Shown: positions 11,374 to 22,015 of the stretch, one piece after another
How the letters are laid out: the number at the start of each line of letters is the position of its first letter
Position numbering within the stretch: position 1 is the stretch's first letter
Notes under the pieces: model-generated
The model's input: the letters and a program-made list of their open reading frames with translations, nothing else
Told to the model about the DNA's origin: nothing
Database searches by the model: none
Made by a program: the position numbers and the translations under genes
Assembly: GCA_963971575.1 (NCBI GenBank)
Contig: OZ020616.1
Span: 23,702,713-23,766,712, forward strand
Source of the DNA: Liopterus haemorrhoidalis
Lineage: Eukaryota > Arthropoda > Insecta > Coleoptera > Dytiscidae
DNA: 64,000 bases
Reading direction: 5' to 3'

Positions 11374-13883
11374 AGGACTTGGAGAAGTTGCTCGATCGCC
11401 GAGGTCCGGTCATTATCGGCGGCGATCTCAACTCCAAACACCCTCAGTGGAACAGCCGTGTTCATAACACGAACGGACGTACGTTGCGGCGCTTTGCAGA
11501 CCGCACGGGTGTGATTGTTACGGCTCCTAAGGATCCTACTCACTACCCGCGTGTGCCAACTCACAAGCCGGACGTGATTGATGTTTTTATTCTTAAAAAC
11601 ATCTGTCACCCCTGTGATGTTTACACACTTTCCGAACTGAGTTCAAACCACAATCCTGTGATCTTGGACTTGAATGGACCGTCAAATCACATTGCAGAGA
11701 TAACTCTCTCCAAAGTGCACTGGCCTACTTTCTCCAGACTGGTGGAAGAACGATCTGATTTGAACATTAAGATCGCTACTCCTGAACAGCTGGACTCGGC
11801 AGTTGAACGGTTTACCGTCATGCTGAGCGAAGCAGCGAAGGAAGCCACTGTCAAGACCATTCGTTCTCAGGCCAAGCGTCTACCTGGACGTATCCTTTCG
11901 CTCATTCTGGATCGGAACCGCGTTCGCCGCAGCTGGCAGCGTAATCGCGATCCGGTGGACAAATCCAGAATGAACCGGCTGGACCGTTTAGTTCGCTTGG
12001 CTATGGCTGAACACCGCAACGATGAATGGTCTCGTGTTCTCGAGCAGCTGTCACCCGACGACCGCTCCCTCTGGAAAATGACCAGGGCTTTGGGTAGGAA
12101 GCGTGGTAGGATTCCTCCCATTATCACACCGACAGGGGTAGTGTACGATCGCCAGAGCAAGGCTGAGGCATTTGCCGACAGCTTGCAGGCACAGTGCAGC
12201 CCCAACGAGGATATTGTTGAACCTGATTTTGTTCGAGAAGTGGGTGAGAAACTTCAATCGCTAGCCGATGAAGATTTCAATCCCGATAATCACGACTTCT
12301 GCACTCCTGGAGAAGTCGCAGCGATTATCAAACGTCTGAAAATCAGGAAAGCTCCCGGTCCGGATGGTATTTCTCACAAGATGATTAAGAACCTGGGTAG
12401 GAAGGCACTGCTCTATCTTACACTGCTTTTTAACTCATCTCTGAAATTCAGCCACTTCCCAAGTCCTTGGAAAAAAGCGGACGTAATTCTGTTTCCTAAA
12501 GCACAGAGCGATCGCTCTCTCGCTAAGAATTATCGTCCAATTTCTTTGTTGTCTTGTCTTGGCAAGATACTCGAGAAGCTTATTCTAAGCAGGCTTCAGT
12601 TCCATGCTGACTCAAACAGTTTGATACCTGACGAGCAACATGGCTTCCGACAAGGACATTCTACTGTCCATCAACTCATGCGCGTCACTGAGTTTGTCAC
12701 TGACGGTTTCAACAGAAACTTTTCTACCGGTGCAGTCTTTGTAGATATTTCTAAGGCCTTTGATCGCGTCTGGCACGCAGGTCTTGTCTACAAACTGCAC
12801 TGCTTAGATTTTCCACCTGCTCTCATCAGGATGATCGCCTCGTATCTGACCAACAGGGTACTGAGAATCAAGATAGATGAAATTCGCTCATCGTGGAGAC
12901 CGGTTGAAGCCGGTGTGCCACAAGGCTCTCTGTTGTCGCCATTGTTGTACGCTCTGTACACCAATGACATGCCGACATCGGAAGGAACAATTAAGTGCCA
13001 GTACGCTGATGACACAGCGTACTTAACTCGCTCGTGGGACCCAGCTCTAATCTCTCAACGACTCCAGCACGCCTGCTCGAGTCTTGAGAATTGGTGCAAA
13101 CGCTGGCGTGTCGCGGTGAATGGGGCCAAATCTAAGGCAATGCTTTTCACTAAAAAGTCTAGACTTCCGTCGGGTGCGGTTAGACTGTTCGGTGAAGACA
13201 TTCCCTGGTGTAAAAAGGTCAAATATCTTGGGCTCATTTATGATCCCAAATTGGTCTGGAAGGAGCATATTAATGACTCTATTACCAGAGCGCGGAAGTC
13301 ACTAGGCATGCTCTTTTCTCTCACCAACAGAAAAAGCAGTCTAAGCATTTCTAATAAGACCAGGATCTACACTTCTGTGATCCGACCTATACTGACGTAC
13401 GCTTCTTGTGTTTGGGCTTACTCCAGTACCGCTAACATCAAGCGGTTACAGGTGTTCCAAAACAAGTACTTACGTCGGGCCTCCGGCGCTGCCTGGTTTG
13501 TGCGCAACGTCGACATCAGGAACGATTTGGGCGTGCCGAGTGTGGAAGACTTTATTCGCGCTAGCGCGGAGAAGTTCTTCCAGATCGCTCAAGTGCACCC
13601 CAATCCTACTATAGCATCGTCCGTCGACTACGTTCCGGCCGATGTATGGAAACATCGCAGACCGCAATGTTTCCTGACAGACTGTTGATAAACGTCTTTC
13701 ATCTTGGACTCGCTCTGCTGTGATTATATCATTCTTATGATAGGTCACAGTTGAACAGTATCTTGACCTACAGGAAAGGTCTATCTTTATTCCAACTTAT
13801 TAAGTTGGAATACTCAAGACACGAGTTGAGGGCTTACAGCCCGGTACTCTTCCACAGGATTGGATTGGATTGGATTGGATTGG
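11374..13883 (+). mobile_element. 5'-truncated Jockey-clade LINE
   Basis: Flanked by an exact 11-bp target duplication AAACAAGGACA (11363-11373 and 13884-13894). The 3' end is a (GGATT)n tail at about 13857-13883. The 5' truncation falls within the endonuclease domain. It lies inside the solo-LTR-like element. Confidence 0.9.
11379..13688 (+). CDS. Jockey-clade ORF2: partial endonuclease plus RT
   Basis: An uninterrupted frame of about 769 codons. It opens in the middle of the APE-type endonuclease (IIGGDLNSKHPQWNSR, later SSNHNPVILDL). The reverse transcriptase is complete: KAPGPDGISHKMIKNL, NYRPISLLSCLGKILEK, EQHGFRQGHSTVHQL, FVDISKAFDRVWHAGL, AGVPQGSLLSPLLYALY, the catalytic YADDT near 13000 and KVKYLGLIYDPKLVWKEH. 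The C-terminus lacks RNase H, as usual in Jockey. The nominal first codon at 11379 is TTG because the true start was lost by 5' truncation. The absence of stops suggests a recent insertion, but without the first part of the endonuclease it cannot be autonomous. Confidence 0.9.
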   Translation: MEKLLDRRGPVIIGGDLNSKHPQWNSRVHNTNGRTLRRFADRTGVIVTAPKDPTHYPRVPTHKPDVIDVFILKNICHPCDVYTLSELSSNHNPVILDLNGPSNHIAEITLSKVHWPTFSRLVEERSDLNIKIATPEQLDSAVERFTVMLSEAAKEATVKTIRSQAKRLPGRILSLILDRNRVRRSWQRNRDPVDKSRMNRLDRLVRLAMAEHRNDEWSRVLEQLSPDDRSLWKMTRALGRKRGRIPPIITPTGVVYDRQSKAEAFADSLQAQCSPNEDIVEPDFVREVGEKLQSLADEDFNPDNHDFCTPGEVAAIIKRLKIRKAPGPDGISHKMIKNLGRKALLYLTLLFNSSLKFSHFPSPWKKADVILFPKAQSDRSLAKNYRPISLLSCLGKILEKLILSRLQFHADSNSLIPDEQHGFRQGHSTVHQLMRVTEFVTDGFNRNFSTGAVFVDISKAFDRVWHAGLVYKLHCLDFPPALIRMIASYLTNRVLRIKIDEIRSSWRPVEAGVPQGSLLSPLLYALYTNDMPTSEGTIKCQYADDTAYLTRSWDPALISQRLQHACSSLENWCKRWRVAVNGAKSKAMLFTKKSRLPSGAVRLFGEDIPWCKKVKYLGLIYDPKLVWKEHINDSITRARKSLGMLFSLTNRKSSLSISNKTRIYTSVIRPILTYASCVWAYSSTANIKRLQVFQNKYLRRASGAAWFVRNVDIRNDLGVPSVEDFIRASAEKFFQIAQVHPNPTIASSVDYVPADVWKHRRPQCFLTDC

Positions 13884-15257
13884 AAACAAGGACAGTCTAT
13901 CGACAACCAACAACAAGCGAACATCTACCTACGATCTAACCTGCAAGTGAGTTAAAGAAGAAATCGGCATTGCCGTACAAAAAGAATTTATACACTTAGC
14001 GTATTATTGTTATTACTGTATATATATTCTCTGTGCTCACATTAACTATTGCGAGTAACGCTGACACCTTTAGCGGGCCTTGTAATAGTTATTGTCTTCG
14101 TATAAACGTATACACAGCGCGCTGACCGTTTTTGGCGTGTCTGTGTCCCGTTCGCTGACGGTTTAGCGGACCTCGTCGAATACGTTCCGTCACTTCACGT
14201 CTTCAACTATTATCATCACTTCGCGTCACGTCTTCAACTATTATCATCACTTCGCTCCACGTCCACGTCCGTTATCGCCACGTCGCTTCACGTCCACGCC
14301 CGTCGCCGTCAAGCCACGTCTACGTCCGTAGCCGTCTGGTCTGTTGCCGTCACGTTTGTACCCCGGCTACAAACGCACGGCCGCCGTCGCACGCTGAAGC
14401 TAACGTCAACGCCGATTTTCGCCGTCGCCAGTCCTGTAGCGCTGTTACAGACCGCTACGACCCGAACATCATCACCACCGAGGCTCTTATACGGCAGTTC
14501 AGCGGTCCACACTGGCCCCCAAGAAGAGAGGTACCGAATCGCGCCGCCGCCACGCCGCTGCGTGGAACTACAGGCGTAACCTACGGCCTTACGAAGTATC
14601 CAAGGCATATCAAGGAATAGAGAAGGCTGTGAGGAAGGCTCTCTACCAGGCAGGCGACACCAGGATTCGCTGCTTCCCACCGCCTACACCGTCGCCGCTC
14701 AAGGCAACAGCTCGCCCGCTCGTGCCGCTGTCACCCATCCAACTTCAACGGTCACCACTCCGGTCTTGTTGGTCACCACTCCAAACTCTGTGGTCACCAC
14801 TCCGAAGTCATGCCGCTCTTCAATCACTCCGATCACTCCTGAAGTCTCTAAGAAGAACAGAAGATTACGTCGGCGTCTCTTCAAGTTGTTCGGCTCTTCT
14901 TCACCGCCGTAAACACAGTGTCGAGCGTTACTGTCTCGCGACGAACGCCGACCAACGCATAGACCCGTCTTTTTCCTTCTCTCTTACTTTCCTCTGTATT
15001 GTTATTATTATTCACTGTTTCATTATCTTCGTTTAACTGTTATTACTATTTTCTATATTTTCTTTGTTAATAAAAACTGTTATATCCAAACGGTCCGACT
15101 ATTATTTTTCAAACCCTGGGGAATCAAGTTTTATCTTTCAGGGTGTCTAGAGACGACGTGCATAGTTCTACCTCGCCGCAACGCTAGCCGTGGCCGGTAG
15201 TAGTAGTTACTCCCCTAGGGCTCAACCTCCCTGGCTGAGTCAATCCCGCAACAGGAC

Positions 15258-15757
15258 ATCTATATAAATAACTTATGTAATAAAATATGCCCCTCTATTT
15301 ATTGTTTAAAAAATCTAAAAATTTGCGTGACAGATGCCATTTTAACTATTTTGCCTGCCTTCAATCCCATTTTAGCTATGCCCTACTAGTATGGGGCCAT
15401 TCATCGCATACAAGTCGGCTGTTTTCCTTACAACGTAGAGCTATCCGCATCATGAGTATGTTAGGATATAGATCCGATTGCAGGCTGAAATTTACAGAAT
15501 TAAGTATATTAACACTACCTTGCCTGTATATCCTTCAATGTCTCCTATACATACATGGCAAAAGTAACGATCTTCATCTTCAAAGTTCCATCCACCAATA
15601 TGATACCAGAAATAAGAACGATTTTAGAACAGAATATAAACGTTTACAAAAATCTAGATATAGTTGTAATTACTACGCTATTAAATTTTATAATGTTCTG
15701 CTTTCTCCATTAAGAAACGCGACCATTATTAAGTTTAAAAGTGTAATCAAAAAATAA
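15258..15757 (+). pseudogene. CR1-like RT, downstream part (thumb and C-terminus)
   Basis: Continues the frame interrupted at 11134: IYINNLCNKICPSIYCLKK, then SHFSYALLVWGHSSHTSRLF and the basic C-terminal RNKNDFRTEYKRLQKSRYS. It ends at 15757, followed by about 400 bp of AT-rich 3' UTR with an AATAAAG signal near 16146. The exact continuation across the GGAC duplication is direct proof of the insertion order. Confidence 0.8.
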
Positions 15758-16608
15758 TTGTTAGCTAAAGCCTTTTACTCCACTGAAGAATTTCTATTCA
15801 ATAATTTTAGTGATTTGATGGAATTTTACAACTCGTGAAGCTTAAATACTTATTTGTCCTTGCCTTTAGCTAGAAATTTTAAAAATTACTTATGTCTTCT
15901 ATTTTTAATATTAATTCTAATTAACATGTATTGTTTTAATTATTTTTTTTTAATGTGTTATTTGAATTGCGTAATGATTTTTTAATTTTTTGATTTAATG
16001 TAATCTTATTATTATTATTTTTTGACTTATGAAAACATTCTATTTTTTAACGTGTGCATGATATTTTAATTTTATGACATAATGTATTCTTATTATTATT
16101 ACTTTTTGACTTGTGTAAACATTCTTTGCAATGTAACTAAGCACTAATAAAGATTATTATTATTATTAATATTGTAATGTAACAAATCTGGCCACTAAAA
16201 GATAGGACATATTCTGACCTGAATTTTTTCTGCACCCTTGCAGGTAATATAATTAGTTTAAAATAACTCTTAAAATAATTATTGTAGCAGGATTTTGTGC
16301 AAACTTCCCTTCCAGCAGATATTATTCAAAAGGTTGACCTGTTTCTCTTATGGATTAAGTCTTAATCCATGACGACATCCTAATCCTTCATAGAAATTTG
16401 GAATTTCCATCTAATCCCCTAAATAACATTTACTCAATGAATACATACTCTACCCCCTATAAAAAGATGTGTCAATGGACACTTGATCTAATAACCAGTG
16501 AAGGCTTTAGAGTGTACAGTACTGCATTTACTACGAGTTAATATTTTATTTAGACTTAAAACTGTAAACAAAATACAGTGTTTACAATACCAATAGAGTG
16601 TGTTAAAG

Positions 16609-18180
16609 ATGTAAGTTGAATTTATAATACCTATATTTATTTCATTATACAGTGATTTTATTTTACAAAAATAGTTGACAGTTTCTGTTCTGTTTTAAAA
16701 TAAATGCATTTTACATTGCTGTCAATCGTGGTAGTGTAGTTATGGAAATGAAAACTGTATATTGCATGATAATATTAATGATGCTATTCTGATAAATTCA
16801 TCTCCATGCACGTAACTTACAAAGTTATAAGCAGGTAGGTTGGTTACGATCTTAAGATGCTTATAAAACGTGGTTACGATCACTGATTTTACATAGAATG
16901 GTAGCCAAATTCATTGTGTAATTTATATCTAATATTAAATTTAATTATAATATTTGTAAACAGGGCTAGAAAAAACATCACAACACTACAGAAAGACTTT
17001 CTGCTTAATAGGATGGAAGCTGATGGTCAATTATTTAGTGCTAGGTAAATATATAATTATAGTAAGAATATACTTACTATCAGAATATTTTTTTTTAAAT
17101 AATAATGCATGTGTGTTTTTTAGGTGTAATTCTGCTGAAGGGCGGAAAACGTATAAAGAAAAATGGGCTCAGTTGGCAGCTGAGCTCAATAATATTGATG
17201 ACGCCCCTAAAAATAAAACGTACCAGAGTGGCAAAGAGTAATATGATTTAGATATTATTAAATTCTAATTCTAATACTGATATCATTATAGGTATGGACT
17301 CATTTGAAAAATAAAACAAAATCAAAAGCAAGTGCCATTAGCAGGCATGCTAAAGGAACGGGAGGTGGTCCGCCAACCACACAATTGACTGATTTTGAAG
17401 AGAGGGTGGCCAGTTTCTTCGAATCGATTGAAGGCCTAGATGTCGAAGAATTGGGGTTCGGTGATCCACTACCTGTACCCACCATGATGATAAATGTAGA
17501 AGACGTAGGTCAACCTTCTAGAAGAGTAGCGTCAGTCAGCCTTCTACGAGTAGCGTCGTATTGCCAGTGGTATGTGCTTAATAACAATTTATTATTGTCA
17601 TCCGCACGCGCATATTTTGTAAAAGTGGATTAAAATTACTCTGTGCTTGTGGTCGAGGATAATAAACCGTTGAAAATTACTACAAAAAAATATATAATGT
17701 ATAAATAACTCATCTTTTTTTTAATAGTTTCGAACGGAGGTGACGCCAGTAAGCAGTCGTGCATCGACTCCTGTCAGCGAAGAAGAGAGTAAATTAATTA
17801 TTTTTTTTTTTTTTTATTTAATATTTTATTGGTCATTAGTCTTCAAGTTAAAAGATATATATATAAGAGTTCCCAAGATAAATGTATTTTATTTTATAGC
17901 TGAACCTGGACCAAAGATAAGGAGGGTCAGTGACAGGCTGAGGGTACTTGAGACGTGTACAAAAATCCAAGAGGAACAGCGAGATCTCCTGCAGACGCAG
18001 CTGGCAGACATAAACGATAGTCTGGCACATATTTCAAATGCATTCAACAGCATTGTGCATCTGCAGCAGACAAATATTAGCACGATGGCTTCAATGGCAG
18101 CTTCACGAGGATCAATAGAGAGAATTGCAGATGCCCTTGATGTAATTGTGCAAAACCGCACGACGGTATATTTAGATTAA
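16609..18180 (+). pseudogene. Myb/SANT-like DNA-binding gene of Harbinger B
   Basis: The likely gene starts with an exon ending in AT at 16609-16610 before GTAAGT. The next exon starts after TTGTAAACAG at about 16964 and supplies the G of ATG, giving MARKNITTLQKDFLLNRMEA. Splicing at 17044 (GTAAAT) and 17121 (TTTTTTAG) joins AR to CNSAEGRKTYKEKWAQLAAE, a Myb/SANT-like domain. The next donor near 17238 appears to have lost one G, which shifts the frame before WTHLKNKTKSKASAISRHAK, a stretch followed by the family signature GTGGGPP. Later pieces at about 17727-17788 (SSRASTPVSEEE) and 17900-18180 (LETCTKIQEEQRDLLQTQLA) would form a linker and a coiled coil. A partner protein for Harbinger transposition is the inferred role. 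Sequence 16173-16608 is noncoding Harbinger B DNA. Confidence 0.6.
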
Positions 18181-18247
18181 TTTGTTTTTATGTTTTTATT
18201 AAGATTTTTATTTTATAATATATTTTGACATGTATTTTATTTTTATT

Positions 18248-20870
18248 TTATAAATTAAAATATTCATTGACATATTGTTGCTTTGTTATTTGGCCTTCAC
18301 GCCGAAATTCCCCATCCTCCACATTATCGTCTAAGGGCGGAAGCATGTCCACCTCCTCTCTTATCATTACAGCATCTTCATTCCCTACGTATCGTAATGC
18401 TATGTTATGTAGCACACGCAGTTATAATTTTTGAGACAGTGTGTGGGGCATAGTGCAGCGTCCGATCTTTCATCAAGCAGCTAAAAAAATACAATTATTT
18501 ATAATAATTCCCTAGTTAAAAAAATTATATGTTATACCGAAATCTTCCTTTTAAAAGACCAATACATCGTTCTACACTACTGCGCACTGTACACAGTCGA
18601 GTGTTGCATGCCTCTTCAGGGGAATTTGGTTCCGTAACTCTAAATGGAGTCAACAGCCAGGGTTTCGATGGATAGCCACTATCACTTATAAATATGTAGG
18701 CATATATAAAAATTATACATTCCTTAAATACATTAATACTTACCAATAATATAAATATCCCGCAAGTCATTCAAATAATTCGCACGCATGGTACTGTCTA
18801 CATGTGAACTTTTCCACACATAGGAGTCGTGGCTTGTGACGGCTGGGGAATATATGTACTGGCCATTTTATTCGTCTTGCCCTACGTTCTGTTTTTAGGA
18901 TTATTAAGTCGGTTCGTTCTTGGAGCGGGATGCTATGTCTACAAAGAAACGCCGGGACACATTCAAATCAAATAGTTTATTAATGGTCTAGTCATTCAGA
19001 ACATAGTACAAACGTGTTTATAATGCGTCTGATTGTGATGGCTGTAAGGTAAATTCAGATTAACACATTTATAGTGATAACGTAAATTTATCAAATCTAT
19101 ACTTCCAAACTAAGCATGCGGTTCATATCATGCCATATCATTGTTAAGCTCACTAGTGCTGTCAAGGATTTTATACCTAGTAATTTACAATCACTAATGT
19201 GTTGCTGTATCACCTAACCGCTGCTGAATGCGCATAACGGTGTCTTGGGTGAGATTCGACGGACGGGTCTGCTACCTGCCAATACAGTTTTGTTGGGTCT
19301 GTCAACCCTTCGGTGTGTGTGTGGGGTTCTACGGTTGTGAATCGTAGAGAACCGGTCAAGCGACGCGGGCCCCTACGGTTGTGAGGCGCAGGGCCCCGGA
19401 TAAACCAAAGTGTCTGAGAACAGGCGTCGCTGTCCAGCGAGCGATGTTCCAACCTCGAATCCACAGAGAAATTACCTGAGTTAACGGGTTACGCGAAAGA
19501 AGTCAAGATTTTACCTACCAGCAGTTAGTATCTAAAACCAACTGCCTCTTCCGTTCTCAAACTTCAAAATTATATACCTCAAATCTAGACAAAGAACTTG
19601 TCTTCTCTCTCTCCAATTTTCATAAAAACCTGTACATAATCCAGATCCCAGACATGGTTAATAATTTCTTTCAACACAGACCTGTTAATGACTATTGGAC
19701 ACATTTGGGTTGTAACCCTCACAAAAAATGGTTTCTTAGAATTTTATGTTAAACACTAGACATATTAAAAATAAATACTAATAAATATATCAATCAGTGA
19801 ACAGATGTAAAATGTCACCCTTGCGGTCAATGTTTTATAACGCCTACTTATCTAGTTTTTGTGTGTATCCCTTTTGAGAGATCCGACACCCCTGTAATAC
19901 CGCACATCTGGTCGTATGTACTAGCGGTAACTAGAGGTATAAGAAACACACTTAAGATAATCTGTTTCTTTTAAGACTTGGAATGCGTAATAAATGATAA
20001 AATTGAAAAAATAAAAAAATTAAATAGGGTAGCAGTGACTGTACCATCACAGGCTACTTCCAGGAAACCGTGCATTAATATTTATTATGCGCAAACTTGC
20101 ATTACATACCTACAAAAATAAGATTTTATACTAAAAATTATTAATACTATTCTGGTACATACAATTTGTGCGTTGATGCTGTGATATGATTTGCGGTTCA
20201 CAAATACATTCTCCCTTTCTCGTGGCTTAAAAATTGCAATATGGGTTCCATCCACTAGCCCAATAACATTAGGCATGCCTAATTGGGTGAATCTGTAATA
20301 CAATACATTAGTATACATTGAAAAACAAATAAAGTACAATCGTAAGTTGAATTAAATATTTACCCAACTTTCAACTCTTCTCTCTCGGCCTCATTTCTGG
20401 GGAACCTTATCCAAATCGGAGTCAAGTGCGTGTTTAAAATATGAATCATTTTCTTGATACTGCGGCTCACTATTGGTTGACTCAACAGGGTAACAAGGTT
20501 ATTATCCACAACTCGCTGATACGAGCCATTGGCGAAAAATTGAAGAGCACACATAACCTAAAATTAATTTAGTTTAAAACTTATAAACCAATATAGAATG
20601 TAAAGAAATAATATAGAATGTGGTTATTATTTGTTACCGTTCTCATGCTATCAATGTGCGTTGGCCTTACTCCAGGTTCAATATAAGGACTAGAGCTGTG
20701 TATCAAGTATAAGGCTCCTTCCTTATTTAACCTACCTTTAAATTGTATTTTTGACAATTCAAAGGGATCTTGGACATCCCTTAAACTTTTCATTACATTG
20801 GCTAATCCCTTTGTCTCTTCCTCTTCCAATTCATCCAATACTTCAAATATAATGAGTCCATCGGCCGTAA
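18248..20870 (-). pseudogene. PIF/Harbinger transposase B (HARBI1-like), multi-exon
   Basis: Exons on the minus strand: 20870-20638 (RDVQDPFELSKIQF, YIEPGVRPTHIDS), 20557-20364 (CALQFFANGSYQRVVDN), 20292-20163 (GLVDGTHIAIFKPRE, first Asp), 20109-20052 joined across an insertion to 18834-18744 (NARFPGSS, then HDSYVWKSSHV, second Asp), 18684-18538 (DSGYPSKPWLLTPF, SVERCIGLLKGRF, catalytic Glu) and 18480-18248 (C-terminus). Most junctions have GT...AG ends; the acceptor at about 18685 is slightly damaged. A 2-bp loss in a GTGT run near 18421 shifts the last exon. The DDE triad is intact. The N-terminal start lies upstream of 20870, near a repeat insertion. Confidence 0.75.
18835..20051 (-). mobile_element. 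Second solo-LTR-like element, 1217 bp
   Basis: Its ends are TGTGACGG (18835) and CCATCACA (20051), i.e. TG...CA with an imperfect 8-bp inverted repeat, flanked by an exact 4-bp duplication GGCT (18831-18834 and 20052-20055). It sits inside a transposase exon, and removing it with one GGCT restores the conserved PGSSHDSYVW reading. It has no long ORF. Orientation is inferred as minus from an AATAAA near 18975 followed by about 140 bp to the end. It shows no visible similarity to the element at 11135-15253. A GC-rich block lies at 19240-19440. Confidence 0.7.
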
Positions 20871-20895
20871 CTAAAACATTTAAGATAAAAAATAT

Positions 20896-22015
20896 ATGTG
20901 AAGTGTGAATTTTCACACATTGCAGGGTTTTGCAGGTATATAATAAGTGAAGGCGGCATGCTGAGTGTGTAGGACAAATTTTGCTTTGTAGTAACCACGG
21001 CAAAATGAACGATTTTTTTAAAATAATTTATCGTCTGTTAATCTCAGAGCTTTAAAAACAAATTTTATGTTAAAATATTTTTTTGTTAATTTTAATTCGA
21101 ATACCTAATATCATTATTTAGGTTTCTAAATAAGTGCAGTATTTTTTTTTATATAACAAGGTTCATTAAGATTTTGAAAATTGCGCCTATGGCTTTCATT
21201 GGTTGTCTTAAATCATACGCTCCGCCCCTCTGGTTTCGTATAAATGACACATAGAATGAAAATATAATTTCAATTGGTTATTAAATTTACGCTCTTGAAA
21301 ATTAAATTCAAAATTTGCTAAAATATAACTAGAATTTTAACAAATTAATTTAAACAAAATAAAAAATTTAAAAAAAAACAAAAAAAATAATTGACTCCAC
21401 AAGCCAGGAACGAACCTGTGTGTGGTGTATAACAAATCTGTGTAGTTGGCGCGCAACAGAGCCTCTAGACCACCACACGCTTAACAACTCAGCGTGTTAT
21501 ATGAGTATAAGCTATATGCATCGTCAACAAAAAAACACAAAAAATGCGTTATTTTCCGAAAGCATAATCTGATCAAAAATTCCTGTTGTATTATTCCGGT
21601 TCACACCAATGTACATTACTTAGAATTTTTTCAGATTTTTAGAAACCATCTGGGCTACAAAATTTTTTGCACAATTTTGGCAAAAATAGCGTCAAAATAA
21701 TTTATTTTGCAAAAATAAAATTTTGATCGTTAATCCACGTACTAAGGGCTTTAATTTGATACCCTACTCAGAATTTAAAAAAAATATTTTTTTTTTCGAT
21801 GAGCACATATTTGTTTATATTTTTAGGGGGATATGTTTCTTAGATGTTTTAGTATTTTTCCTATGTGCGGGTCAAAGAGTTGTATAAGCATGCCAAATTT
21901 CAACTCTTTAGGTTTAGCCGTTTGGCTACAATTTTTACCGAACAGACAGACAGACAGACAGACAGACGACAAAATGACGGTATAAGGGTTTTTTGGTCAT
22001 ACCTACAAAACCCTA
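20896..22015 (-). repeat. Interspersed repeat with CAGACA tract and tRNA-like boxes
   Basis: An inverted copy of the sequence at 62761-63832; the two match over most of about 1.1 kb. Both have inverted ends of the type AGGGTTTTGYAGGTAT, a GTGTGAA/TTCACAC hairpin just outside one end, and a GTCT/CAGA microsatellite (21943-21968) near the other. On the minus strand at 21405-21480 there is TGGTCTAGAGG (A-box-like) followed about 50 bp on by GGTTCGTTCCTGG (B-box-like), suggesting a decayed tRNA-derived promoter. It has no coding capacity. Confidence 0.7.

Larger units (their letters stand above)
11135..15253 (+). mobile_element. Solo-LTR-like element, carries a nested Jockey LINE
   Basis: It begins TGTCGCCGG and ends CCGCAACA (TG...CA), flanked by a 4-bp duplication GGAC (11131-11134 and 15254-15257), as for LTR-element integration. 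Without the nested LINE it is about 1.6 kb. No internal coding region of an LTR element was found and the ends do not repeat each other, so a solo LTR is the simplest reading. Promoter-like signals fit: TGACGTCA at 11181, two CCAATGAGAG boxes near 11252 and 11296, and AATAAA at 15070-15075 about 180 bp before the end. A 30-35 bp unit is duplicated at 14196-14253, and GGTCACCACTCC occurs three times near 14750-14810. It is more GC-rich than its surroundings. Confidence 0.6.
9948..16165 (+). mobile_element. CR1-like LINE (plus) inside Harbinger B
   Basis: A 5'-truncated LINE of about 2.1 kb net, flanked by TTAATAT at 9941-9947 and 16166-16172. Its 3' end is AATAAAGATTATTATTATTATT-like, with an (ATT)n tail typical of CR1-group elements. 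It is split at 11134/15258 by a solo-LTR-like element. Confidence 0.75.

Noticed and set aside
14629..15036. 135-codon ORF in the solo-LTR-like element
   Set aside because: Low-complexity, driven by GGTCACCACTCC repeats, no recognisable domain, and other frames are equally open in this GC-rich stretch.
11135..15253. Complete LTR retrotransposon
   Set aside because: The first and last few hundred bases are not repeats of each other and the only polymerase gene inside belongs to a nested LINE with its own target duplication.
19210..19464. 84-codon minus-strand ORF in the second solo-LTR-like element
   Set aside because: Lies within a GC-rich LTR-like segment, no known domain, no partner ORF.
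21400..21480. tRNA gene on the minus strand
   Set aside because: A- and B-box-like motifs are present, but the acceptor stem does not pair, so it is at most a tRNA-derived region of a repeat.
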